DNA of 64,000 nt. Origin: Phycisphaerales bacterium (GTDB lineage Bacteria; Planctomycetota; Phycisphaerae; Phycisphaerales; UBA1924). Positions 52,854-62,800 of this stretch are shown piece after piece. A model generated the notes under the pieces. It did not search any database and was not told the origin of the DNA. It saw only the letters and a list, made by a program, of their open reading frames with translations. The translations under genes were made by a program, and so were the position numbers. The DNA is taken from the NCBI GenBank assembly GCA_040221175.1, contig JAVJVK010000013.1:248001-312000 (forward strand). Direction: 5' to 3'. Position 1 is the first letter of the stretch; each line of letters starts with the position of its first letter.

Positions 52854-54190
52854 AGCGTCGCATGAAGCGTGGTGCGCACGAGCGTGGGGTTGCGGTGCTG
52901 GTGGTGCTGGTGGTCATCGCCATCGGTGCCCTGGCGGGCACGGTGGCGCTGCTGGCGGCGCGAAGCGCGGGGGAGGCGGCGTCGGCGTCGGCCGGTCGGT
53001 TGCAGTCCCGGCTGACGATGCGTTCGGGCGTGCTGGCCGTCGAGCAGATGGCCATCGAGCAGCGGCAGGACGTGCTGGGCGGGGCGGACCTCGACGTGGA
53101 GGACCCCATCGAGTTGTTCGAGCGGGGCAACCAGACGGGGCTCTTCCGCCTCGATGCGACGATCACGCCCGACCCGGTGTCGCTGGATGCGCTGCTGGAC
53201 ATCAACACCTGCACCGCCGCGATGCTCGCCAGGCTGCCGGGCATGGACGAGACGCTCGGGGCCGCCGTCGCGGCGGCCCTGCCGGTTTCATCGCTGCGGG
53301 CTTTGCTGGACGTCGAGGGCCTGACGGTGGAGCAGGTCTACGGGGAATACGACCAGGACGGGCGGCTGGTCTCGGACGTGCCTCCTTTGGCCAGCCTGTT
53401 GACGGTGGGTTCGGCCGATCCGGCGGTGGCCATCGGCGTGGGCGGCGCGACCCCGCTGGCCGAGCGCGTGGACGTCTCCAGGGCCTACGAGGAAGCGATG
53501 GGCGACCGCCTGCGTGAGGCGCTGGGCGAGCAGCAGGGGGCGTCCCAGTTGATCGCCGTGCTGGAGCGGCGCGATGCGCCGCCGGCTTCGCTGGCCGAGG
53601 TTGCAAGGGCGTTGCGTGGGCAGATGACCCTTGCCACGTCCGGACAGGTGCTGGACGCGGTGTGCATCGGTGAAGCGCCCGCCCGGGGCCGCGTGGACAT
53701 CAATCGCGCGCCGGTGGAGGTGCTGGCGGCCCTGCCCGGGCTCGATCAGGAGAAGGCCCAACGGATCGTGGACGCCCGCCGCAGCCTCGATGAGGAAGCG
53801 TTGCGTGATCCCCTGTGGCCTCTGCGCGAGGGGGTGGTCGATGAGGGTTCCATGCTGGAGGTCCTCGACCGGGTCACGACCAGGAGCGTGCGGTGGGTGT
53901 TGCGTGCCGAGGCGGGCGTGGCGGTCGTGCGCGAGCGGTCGGTAGGCATCGATTCGCTGGAAGACGCCCAGCGGGTACGGGCGGGGATGGCCTCGGCCGA
54001 GGAAGATCGCCTGCGTGAGCGTGTGGCGATGGACCTGTTGGTCGACTTCTCGTCCGGGCGTCCGGTTGTTGTTCCGTTGGGAGAGGTCAGCATCGCCGGC
54101 GAACTTGCGGCGGTGGCGCGCACGCTGGCCGAGGCGGATGGATGGGCGGAGCTTCCCGGGGCGGCACGGGACGCGGGAGAAGGCCCATGA
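52850..54190 (+). CDS. gspK: GspK-like minor pseudopilin with helix-hairpin-helix parts
   Basis: 446 residues. The N-terminal segment RGVAVLVVLVVIAIGALAGT is the hydrophobic prepilin helix; Gly before Val replaces the usual GF. Two helix-hairpin-helix-like segments (LDINTCTAAMLARLPGM; VDINRAPVEVLAALPGLDQE) and a large alpha domain are characteristic of GspK, the tip pseudopilin. It overlaps gspL in ATGA. A C-terminal region (RVAMDLLVDFSSGRPVVVPL) is longer than in enterobacterial GspK. Confidence 0.88.
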   Translation: MKRRMKRGAHERGVAVLVVLVVIAIGALAGTVALLAARSAGEAASASAGRLQSRLTMRSGVLAVEQMAIEQRQDVLGGADLDVEDPIELFERGNQTGLFRLDATITPDPVSLDALLDINTCTAAMLARLPGMDETLGAAVAAALPVSSLRALLDVEGLTVEQVYGEYDQDGRLVSDVPPLASLLTVGSADPAVAIGVGGATPLAERVDVSRAYEEAMGDRLREALGEQQGASQLIAVLERRDAPPASLAEVARALRGQMTLATSGQVLDAVCIGEAPARGRVDINRAPVEVLAALPGLDQEKAQRIVDARRSLDEEALRDPLWPLREGVVDEGSMLEVLDRVTTRSVRWVLRAEAGVAVVRERSVGIDSLEDAQRVRAGMASAEEDRLRERVAMDLLVDFSSGRPVVVPLGEVSIAGELAAVARTLAEADGWAELPGAARDAGEGP

Positions 54191-55725
54191 GCGGCGCGCG
54201 GCTGGCAATGGAGTGGCACGCGGGTTGGCTGACCGCGGTGCTGGTGGGCACCGAGAAGGGGCGACCGAGGCTGGGGACGGGCCTGTGCGCGAAGCTGCCC
54301 GAGAGCGTGCCCAGCGGCGACGCCGAGGCCGTTGGCGCCTGGGTGGGCGAGCAACTCTCGCAGGCTGGCCTGAAGGGCAAGCAGGTGGCGTGGGTTGCCG
54401 GCCGCGGCGACTTGCTGCTGAAGCGGTTGAGCCTGCCCAAGCCGCCCAACGCCGGACAGATTCCGGCGATGGTGAAGCTGCAGATGAGCCGGGCGATGCC
54501 GGTCCAGGGCTCGGATGCCTGCACCGACTTCGTGGTGTTGCGCGACGAGGACGGCCACCTGGACCTGCTGGGCGCATCGGTGCCCGCCGAGCGGCTTTCC
54601 TGGATGCGGACGATGCTGTCGGGCGCCAAGCTGAAGCTCGGCTCGGTCGTGCTGCGGGCGCAATGCTCGGCGTGCATTGCCGGGCTGCCCGATGCGGGGC
54701 ACGCGCGGATCGTGGTGTCTCCGGGCGCCTCGTCGGTGGAGATCGCGGTGGTCGAGCCGGGCGGGGTGGTGACCAGCCGCGGCGTGGATGCGACGTGGCC
54801 CGCGGGCGAGCAGGAGGGCTTCGTCCGCCGGATCTCGGTGGAAGTGAAGCGGACGTGGATGGGCTATCGCGCTGCCCAGAATTCTCTGCCGGTGCAGGAT
54901 GCGGTGGTCATCGGTGGCAGCGCGTTGTGCGCGTCGATCGCTGAGGCGGTGGGCGAAGCGATCGAGGTCGAGGCGACGACGGCGCCCGTCGACTCGTTCG
55001 CGGTCCGCGGCGACCCGGACGGCGTCGATCCAACGCGCTGGCTGGCGCTCTGCGGCATCGCGGTGTCGGCCTGCGACCGGATCGACCTGCTGAACCCCAC
55101 GCGCGCCAAGGCTGAGCGATCGCGGACGCGGGAGCGGGCGTTGCTGGGCGCGATGGCGGCGATCGCCGTCGCCGGTGGCCTTGGCGTGTATGGCTACATC
55201 CGGCTGGGGGATCTGGAGCGAGAGAAGTCTCGCCTGAGCGGGCAAGTCTCCAAGCTGCGCGATGATTACACGGCGCTGGTGCTGGACCGAACGCGGCTGC
55301 AGCACCTGCAGGCGCTGCGCGAGACCAGGCCGCAGTGGCCCGGGCACCTGGAGCGCGTGATGCAGCACGCGGCGGCGTCGGGTGTTCGCATCGAGCAGTT
55401 GTCGGGCGCCTCTCGTGGCGGCGTGTGGTTCGGCGACCCCAAGGGCTCGCGGAGCTATTCGTTTACGGCAGCGGAGTATCGCCCGGCCGTGCGTGGCGAG
55501 TTGAGCCTCCAGGGCGTGGGCGAGCATCGCGAGATGGCCGGCATTGTGCGAGGGCGTCTGGTCGACGATCCGCTGTATCTGGTGCAGACCCAGGGGCCCG
55601 ACGCGGGCCTGAGCTTCAAGCTCGAGGTCGATACGAGCACGCGCGTGGTGCCCGAGGGCGATGCAGATGCCGGCCAGTCCGCCCAGGGCGATCAATCCGA
55701 TGCAGGTGAAGGGGGTGGCGCATGA
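54187..55725 (+). CDS. gspL: GspL/PilM-like assembly protein
   Basis: 512 residues. An actin-like cytoplasmic domain (1-300) has a PilM/GspL-type core (KRLSLPKPPNAGQIPAMVKL, ARIVVSPGASSVEIAVVEPG, QDAVVIGGSALCASIAEAVG), one membrane helix (about 318-338, LLGAMAAIAVAGGLGVYGYI), a coiled-coil stalk and a periplasmic ferredoxin-like domain (LERVMQHAAASGVRIEQLSG ...). It should recruit the GspE ATPase to the platform. Overlaps both neighbours by four bases. Confidence 0.85.
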   Translation: MSGARLAMEWHAGWLTAVLVGTEKGRPRLGTGLCAKLPESVPSGDAEAVGAWVGEQLSQAGLKGKQVAWVAGRGDLLLKRLSLPKPPNAGQIPAMVKLQMSRAMPVQGSDACTDFVVLRDEDGHLDLLGASVPAERLSWMRTMLSGAKLKLGSVVLRAQCSACIAGLPDAGHARIVVSPGASSVEIAVVEPGGVVTSRGVDATWPAGEQEGFVRRISVEVKRTWMGYRAAQNSLPVQDAVVIGGSALCASIAEAVGEAIEVEATTAPVDSFAVRGDPDGVDPTRWLALCGIAVSACDRIDLLNPTRAKAERSRTRERALLGAMAAIAVAGGLGVYGYIRLGDLEREKSRLSGQVSKLRDDYTALVLDRTRLQHLQALRETRPQWPGHLERVMQHAAASGVRIEQLSGASRGGVWFGDPKGSRSYSFTAAEYRPAVRGELSLQGVGEHREMAGIVRGRLVDDPLYLVQTQGPDAGLSFKLEVDTSTRVVPEGDADAGQSAQGDQSDAGEGGGA

Positions 55726-56729
55726 ACCCCCGCCTGACCCGATTGCTTGCGGCGTGCGGCGGCGCAGTTGTGCTGGCTGGTGGTGGCTGGTGGGCGTATG
55801 CCTCGCTCTACGAAGCGCCGGCCGCGGCGCTGCGAGACGACATCGACGCATTGATCGCCGAGAAGAGTGCGTACGAGACGGCGTTGCTCCAGGAGAGCCG
55901 CGTGCGACGCGAACTCGACGAGATCATCGCGGGCGCGGTGCAGGGCAATCGCGAGTCGCTTGAACATCGCTTGCGAACGGCAAGTGCGACGCTGGCCTTC
56001 GAGGCCGGGCTGACCCGGCTGGAGGTCAATTCGCTGCCGCCACGGGCTCTGGGCAACCCGGCGGGGCAGGCGCGGGGCATCAAGGAGCGGTCGTTCCAGC
56101 GGACGCTGCGCGATCGCGTCGACGCGAGCGAGTCGCGCGTGGTGATCTCGGGCGAGGGCACGCTGGAGGCGGTGTTGCGAGCCCTGGCCCTGGCCGATGC
56201 ACAGCGTTGGACGCTGGGCGTAGACAGTTGGACGATCAAGCCCGCGCGCATCGAAGAGGGCAAGCCGGCCGTGTTCTCGCTCTCGATGACGCTGACGGCG
56301 CTCGTCGTCGACGACGAGGGATCGCTTGCGGGTGAGATTCCGGTCGATCCGCTGGACGATCGGGTGCTGGCACAGCTGATGTCGACGGTGGAGACCGACC
56401 CGTTCCGCACGGCGGTCAAGCCCGAACCGGTTGTGGCGCAGGCGCCGCCCCCGCCCCCGCCGCCCAAGCAGGAGCAAACGGCTCCGCCGCCTCCGCCGCC
56501 GGGGGCGGGCTGGCGTCTTGCGGGCGTGCTGCGCGGGCAGACCGGGCAGTACGCCATCGTCGTGCACGAGAGTGGCCGTCGACGGACGCTCGCGCTGGGG
56601 GAAGAAGTGGGCGGGCTTCGGCTTGCCGACGTGCTGGGAGAGGTGGCCACGTTCGAGGCCAACGAAGAGCGATTCGAGGTGCGCAACGGCGAGCTTCTGG
56701 CAGCCGCGCGCGGAAGGGAACGGCGATGA
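55722..56729 (+). CDS. gspM: GspM-like protein with C-terminal GspC-type domain
   Basis: 335 residues. A single N-terminal membrane helix (LLAACGGAVVLAGGGWWAYA), a coiled coil, and a periplasmic ferredoxin-like part (ESRVVISGEGTLEAVLRALA) fit GspM. After a polyproline linker (residues about 243-262) a small beta domain (GWRLAGVLRGQTGQYAIVVH ... TLALGEEVGGLRLADVLGEV) resembles the HR domain of GspC that touches the secretin N0 domain. If right, GspM and GspC functions are fused. Translation is coupled to the secretin gene by an ATGA overlap. Confidence 0.75.
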   Translation: MNPRLTRLLAACGGAVVLAGGGWWAYASLYEAPAAALRDDIDALIAEKSAYETALLQESRVRRELDEIIAGAVQGNRESLEHRLRTASATLAFEAGLTRLEVNSLPPRALGNPAGQARGIKERSFQRTLRDRVDASESRVVISGEGTLEAVLRALALADAQRWTLGVDSWTIKPARIEEGKPAVFSLSMTLTALVVDDEGSLAGEIPVDPLDDRVLAQLMSTVETDPFRTAVKPEPVVAQAPPPPPPPKQEQTAPPPPPPGAGWRLAGVLRGQTGQYAIVVHESGRRRTLALGEEVGGLRLADVLGEVATFEANEERFEVRNGELLAAARGRERR

Positions 56730-56806
56730 CCGTACACGCACTACAGGTACCCGAGAACTCGGACGCGCCGCGGCGCACCAACTCGAAGGCGAAGGGAGAC
56801 GCTCGC

Positions 56807-59800
56807 ATGGGCGCAATGGTCAAGGGACACGTGGCGGCGGCCATGGTGCTGTCGTGCGGTCTGGCGATGAGCGTGCAGGCTGCCCAGGAGCAGGCATCGG
56901 GCGCGGCGTTGGCCGAAGCGCCGCCGGCCGACCCGCCCGCGGCTGCCGAAGAGCGCGCGAACACACCGATCAGCTTCAGCTTCGAGAACGCACCGTATTC
57001 GGAGGTGCTGGGCTTCTTTTCGCGTGAGGCGGGCGTGCCGATCATCTATCAGGCGCCGGTTCCCGAGCAGGGGATGACGTTCATCAGCGGGGAGTCGTAC
57101 TCGTTCGAGACGGCGCTGGACATCCTGAACCGGTTCCTGCTTCCGCACAAGACGTGGCTGAGCCAGCAGGGCGAGTACCTGTATTACCGGTCGATCGCGG
57201 ACGCTGCCCGCCAGCCGGGCGACATCTTCCAGGGCGAGTTGCCAGGCCAGGTTCGCGACGGCGCGATCGTGACGCTCGCGATTCCGCTGACCAACGTGGA
57301 CGCGGCGGCCGTGGCCGAGCAACTCAAGGGCATGGTGGCGGCGTACGGCTCGCTGGTGCCGGTGACCTCGCAGAACCTGCTGGTGGTGACCGAGACGGGC
57401 GAGCAGATCCGCCGGATTCGCGAGGTCGTGCGCCTGGTCGACAGCCAGCCGCCCAGCGATTCGGACTATCGGGTGTATCCGCTGCGCAATGCGCAGGTGA
57501 ACGACGTCATCGCGACGCTGCGGACGCTGGTGCCCGAGTACGAGAAGACGATCGTCAAGAACGGCAACCGCCAGGAAGTCGTCGACGACGTGACCAAGCC
57601 GCCGGTGCGTTTCCAGGCCAATGACCGCTCGAACTCGATCATCGCGATCGGTCCGACGCGGCGGCTGGAGACGGCGGCGCAGCTCATCGAGATGCTCGAT
57701 CAAGCCGACGACGGCGGCGTCGACGGGCGGCGGATGGCGAGCTTCGTGCTCGAGAGCGTGACGCCCCAGGATGCGGCGCGTCAACTGGATCGTTTGTTCT
57801 CCAGCGTGCCCAATGATCGCCGGCCGACGGTCATCCCCATGGAGACCCAGGGCAAGATCACGGTCGTCGGCAGCGCGTCGCTGGTCATGCAGGCCGAGGC
57901 GCTGCTGGGCGAACTCGATCCCGGGCTGGATGATCGCAAGGACGAGGCCAACCGCACAACGGTCGTCGAACTGACGAAGACCGATGCCATGTCGATGGAG
58001 CGGATGGTGGGCCGGTTGCTCTCGCCTCGCCAGCAGCAGGTACTGCGATTCGCCCCGCTTGCGGGTGGCCGATCCCTCATGGTGACGGGGCCGGCGGCGG
58101 ACGTCGAAGCGTTCGAAGAGTTGGCGCGAACGCTCGACAGCGGCCAGGCCATCGCGAGAGACGTGCGCACGCTCTCGGTGAACCGGGGAGATCCCGAGGC
58201 CGTGGTCGATCGCGCGTTGGAGCTCTACGAGCTGAGCGGGATGGAAGAGCGTGAGCCGCTGGTCGTCGACGTCGACGCGGCCCGGCGGACGGTGACGGTG
58301 GTGGGCCAGCGTGAGGGGCTTGACAAGTTCGTCGAGTTCATGCGTCAGAGCGAGGCAGGAGTCGTGGTGCAGCGCGAGTCGCGCACGTACACCATGGCGT
58401 CGACCAAACCCAGCCAGGTGGCCCAGCGTGCGCAGCGCGTGGTCGAGGCGATGCTGCGGCCGGCGGATGGCTCCGCGTACGAGGCGCCACAGTTCGAGGC
58501 CATCGACGAGGTGAATCAGCTCATCGTGCGGGCGGGCGAGGGCCAGTTCTCGGTGATCGAAGCGGTCATCGCGCAGCTCGACAAGCCCGCCGGACAATCG
58601 CGGTTCGTGACGGTGCCTGTACGCAACGCCACGCCGCAGCAGTTGCTCGATCGCGTGCAACCGGTATACGAGGCCGAGGCTGCACGGCGGGAAGATCCGT
58701 CGCTCAACGACATCTCGCTGACGCCCGATGCGGCGGCCGGCGCGATCATCGCACAGGGATCTGCTTCGGCCGTTGCCTTGTTCCAGGAGGTGCTGCAGCA
58801 GGTTCAACAACTCGTGCCGCCGGCACGGACCACGAAGATGCTGGACTTGGAGTTTGCCAGCGCCGATCAGGTGCTGCCGACGCTGCAGGGACTGATCGAG
58901 GGCCGTGAGCCGGTGGATCCTTCGCGCGAGGCGCCTGCACCGGAGATCAGCGTGCTGGAGCGAACCAACACGCTGGTGGTGAAGGCCGAGCCCGCGCAGC
59001 ATGCGATGGTGGCCGAACTGGTGGCGCGACTCGACACGCCCGAGCCGATGGACCTGCCGCCGCTGAAGCTGCTGCAATTGCGCACGGCCAACGCCGGCAA
59101 CATCGCGCGGATGTTGAATGATCAGTACCGCCAGCGTCCGCAGGCCGACCGCATCGCGCGGCCGGTGGACGTGCGTGCCGACGAGGCAACCAACACGCTG
59201 ATCGTGTCGGCGCACGAGGACCTGCTGGCGGATATCAAGTCGTTCGTGGACGAGATCAACGAAGAGAGCCAGCAGGGGCCCGAGCGTGCGCCGCTGCTCT
59301 TCCGCCTGTCGGTGGCCAAGGCGACCGACGTGGCCGACGCGATGAATCGGTTGTATCCCGAGCCGGCGATCCCGCGTGATCGGCGTGGCCAGCCCATGCC
59401 GTGGCTGCAGCAGCCGCGAGAGGTGGTGGTGTCGGCCGATGAATCGAGCAACTCGCTGATTATCGATGCGCCGGTGGAAATGCACGAGTCGCTACGCGAA
59501 CTGGCGTCGCAGCTCGACCAGGTGGAGGTGCCGCCCAGCGCCGAGCTGCGAACCTATCGCGTGGTGAACGCGGACGTGACGACGATCAAGCGCGTGCTGG
59601 AGGGCATGGACCGCCAGGGCAACCTGAGTGCGCCGGCCCAGGCGGGGCGTCAGAGCGTACGGGTGACGATCGAGGCCGAGCCGCGCAGCGGAACGCTGAT
59701 CGTGGCGGGTGACACGGTCACGTTCGAGCGGGTCGAAGCGATGCTGGAAGACCTGTCGGCGGTGCCGGTGGAGCGTGAGACGGCAATCGTGCCGATCGCC

Positions 59801-62800
59801 AACGCCGATGCAAAGGAAGTGGGCGATCGGGCGCTGTCGATCTACCAGGCGCAGGTTGCTGGCGTGCCGGGGGCGGGCGAGGTTGAGTTGTCGATCAATG
59901 AGACGACCAACGCACTCGAGATCGTGGCCGATGCGCAGGCGATGGAGCGCTTCCTGGGCGTGATCGATCTGCTGCAGGATCAGGCCGGCCCGCCACGCGA
60001 GGCTCGGTTGATCCAGCTTCAGCAGGCCAAGGCTTCGGACGTGATCGTGTTCCTGCGCGACCTCGTTGGTTCGAGCAACTCGCTGCGCCAGCAGGGCGGA
60101 CCCGAGCCGGTGTTCGAGGCCATCGAGAGCACGAACTCGATCCTGGCTGCGGCGGTGCCGTCGCAGTTCGGCATCATTGAGCAGTTGGTTGCGGATCTCG
60201 ACCGCCAGCAATCGGCGGGCCGTCAGCCGTTGCGGATCTTGCGTCTCCGTACGACCGAGGCGGGCAACATCGCCGAGATGCTGCAAGAGAGCTACCAGCG
60301 CCGTACGCCCGAGGAGCGGGCGCGGCAGCCGGTGGACATCCGCGCCGACGCAGCGACCAACACGCTGCTGGTGTCGGCGCATCCGGAGATGATGCCCGAG
60401 ATCGAGTCGGTGGTCTCGCAGCTGAATGAGGCGCGGACGATCGACGACGAGGATCGCGAGATCCGCATCTTCCCTTTGCAGCACGCCCGGGCCGAGGAAC
60501 TCGCGCGGACCATCGACGAGATGTACCCCGAGCCCCCGATGCCGCGGGACTCGCGCGGTCGGCCGCGTCCGGACCTGCAGCAGCCCAAGGAAGTGGTCGT
60601 GCGGGCCAACCGCAGCACCAACGCGCTCATCGTGGATGCGCCGTCGCGGCGTCTTTCGGGATTCGAGCAGATCGTCAACTCGCTGGATCGGTCGGAACTG
60701 GACAGCGACGTCGTCGTCCGGACGTACCGCCCTCAACGGGCCGAGCCCCAGGCGATCGCCAACGCGATTCGGGAGTTGGCAGGCAGTGGCGCTTTGGGTG
60801 GCAGTCCGCGGACGCCGCTGAGCGTTTCGGTCGAGCCGGCCACGCGCACGCTGATCGTCAGCGGCCCGGCCGAGGCATTCGTGCAGGTCGAGTCGCTGTT
60901 GGCTGATCTGGACGGCTCGCCGGCTCGTCCGGAATCGACGGTCAAGCTCTACAAGCTGAAGCACGCCCGGGCCGATCGGCTGGAGCCCCTGCTGCGTGAT
61001 TTGCTGACTACGCGGTTGCGCGAGCAGCAGCAGGTCGAGGGCGGCCTGGGCGTGGCCGATGTCGCGTCGCTGCTGACGGTGAGCGCCGAGCCGGCGACGA
61101 ACACGCTGATTATCTCGGCGCCGCCCGTGGCGCAGGAGCTGGCGCAGAGCCTGGTCGATGCGTTGGACACCGACGAGGTTGGAGCCGCGGCTCCGGTGGT
61201 GCGCGTCGTTCCGCTGAGCTACGGCCGTTCTGATCAGATTGCGCCTCAGCTTGAGCGGGCGATCGACGGACTGGTACTGCCAAGCGTCGGCGACGTTCGC
61301 GTGAGTTCGGTGGGCGGCGCCAACGCCCTGATCCTGACCGGGTCGCAGAACGACCTGGAACTCGTCGGCACGCTGATTGATGATCTGGATACGCCGCCGT
61401 TCGATCCCGAATCGGTGGGGGTGCAGACGTTCGAGCTCCAGCACGCCGATGCCGAACGCGTAGGCCCGGTCATCGAGCGCTTGCTCGAGCAGCAGCGCGA
61501 GAGCAATCCTTTCATCTTGCGAGAGTTGATGCGGCGCGACCCCACGGCCGTCCAAGTGACGCCGGTACGTGTCGAGGTCGATAGCGGCACGAACGCGCTG
61601 CTGGTGAGCGGGCCGTCGAAGATGGTCGAGCTGGCCCGGGAGCTTATCGAGCGTTTGGATCGACCGTCGGCCGAGGCCGGGCGGACGCTGCTGACCTACA
61701 CGCCCTCGCGGGCCCAGCCACAGGCGCTGGTCGATGCGGTGTCGGGCGTTGCCGAGCAGACGATCGAACGCGATCGACAGGGCCTGGAGATCACCGCCGA
61801 TCCGAACACCGGGACGGTGCTGGTGGTCGGTGGTGAAGCGGCGGCGGTCAAGGCCGTCGAGCTTCTTCAGCGTTTCGATGATCGCGCGCCCGCGGCGCCG
61901 GTCGCCGACGTGACCGTGGTGTCGCTGCGCAATGCGTCGGCAACCAACGTAGCCCAGACCGTGGAATCGTTGTTGAACGATCGAGGTCGTTGGCCGGCCG
62001 AACTGGTGCGCGCCGAGCGGGCGGGCTTGGACGTGCCGCGTCCGACGGTACGCGCCGATGCGACCGCTAATCGCATTGTCATGAGCGTGCCCAGCGCGAT
62101 GATGCCTATGGCCGGCAAGCTGATCGAGGCGATGGACGCAGCGCCCGATGGCCAGGGCGAGCGCGGGGTTCGGCTCGTGCGCCTGACGCAGGGCGATGCG
62201 GACTCGGTCGCCAACGCCGTGCAGGATGCGTTACGCGCTGGGGTGCGTCCCGGGCAGCCCCAGCCGACGGTGCGTGCCGAAACGCGAAGCAACAGCATCG
62301 TCATCTCGGCTTCACAGTCGCAGATCGAAGAAGCCGTCGAGTTGATCAACCAGATGGACGTGCAGGTCGAGCCCGAGGCGGTGGGCGTGCTCACGCTGCG
62401 CCTGAAGCACACCCGGGCCGAGACGGTGGCGCCCATCCTCGAAACCATCCTGCAGCAGGAATCGGTCGTGGATCTGCTCCCCTGGTGGGCGGTCAGCGAC
62501 TTTGCCGCTCGCAACCCAGACCAGGCGGTGAAGCCGGCGATCCGCGTGATTCCCGAGCCGGGCAGCAACACCGTGGTGGTGGCGGCTCCGCGTCCGATGC
62601 TCGAACTGGCCCAGCAGGTGGTGGCCGAACTCGACACGGCCGAGAGCGCGGGCGATGGTGACCGCCGGATGGTCCGGTTGATTCCCCTGCGCAATGCCGA
62701 TGCGACGGAGGTCTCGCAGAACCTCTCGGGCGTGCTGAGCGATGAGGGCGGGGTCGAGCCTCCGACGATCCGAGTCGATCGTGGCAGCAACACGCTGATC

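Noticed and set aside
56741-61555. Open frames of 914 and 687 codons on the minus strand opposite the giant secretin
   Set aside because: They are antisense shadows of a high-GC gene: arginine/histidine/leucine-rich, no domain, no ribosome site, while the plus frame shows clear repeating secretin motifs and codon bias.
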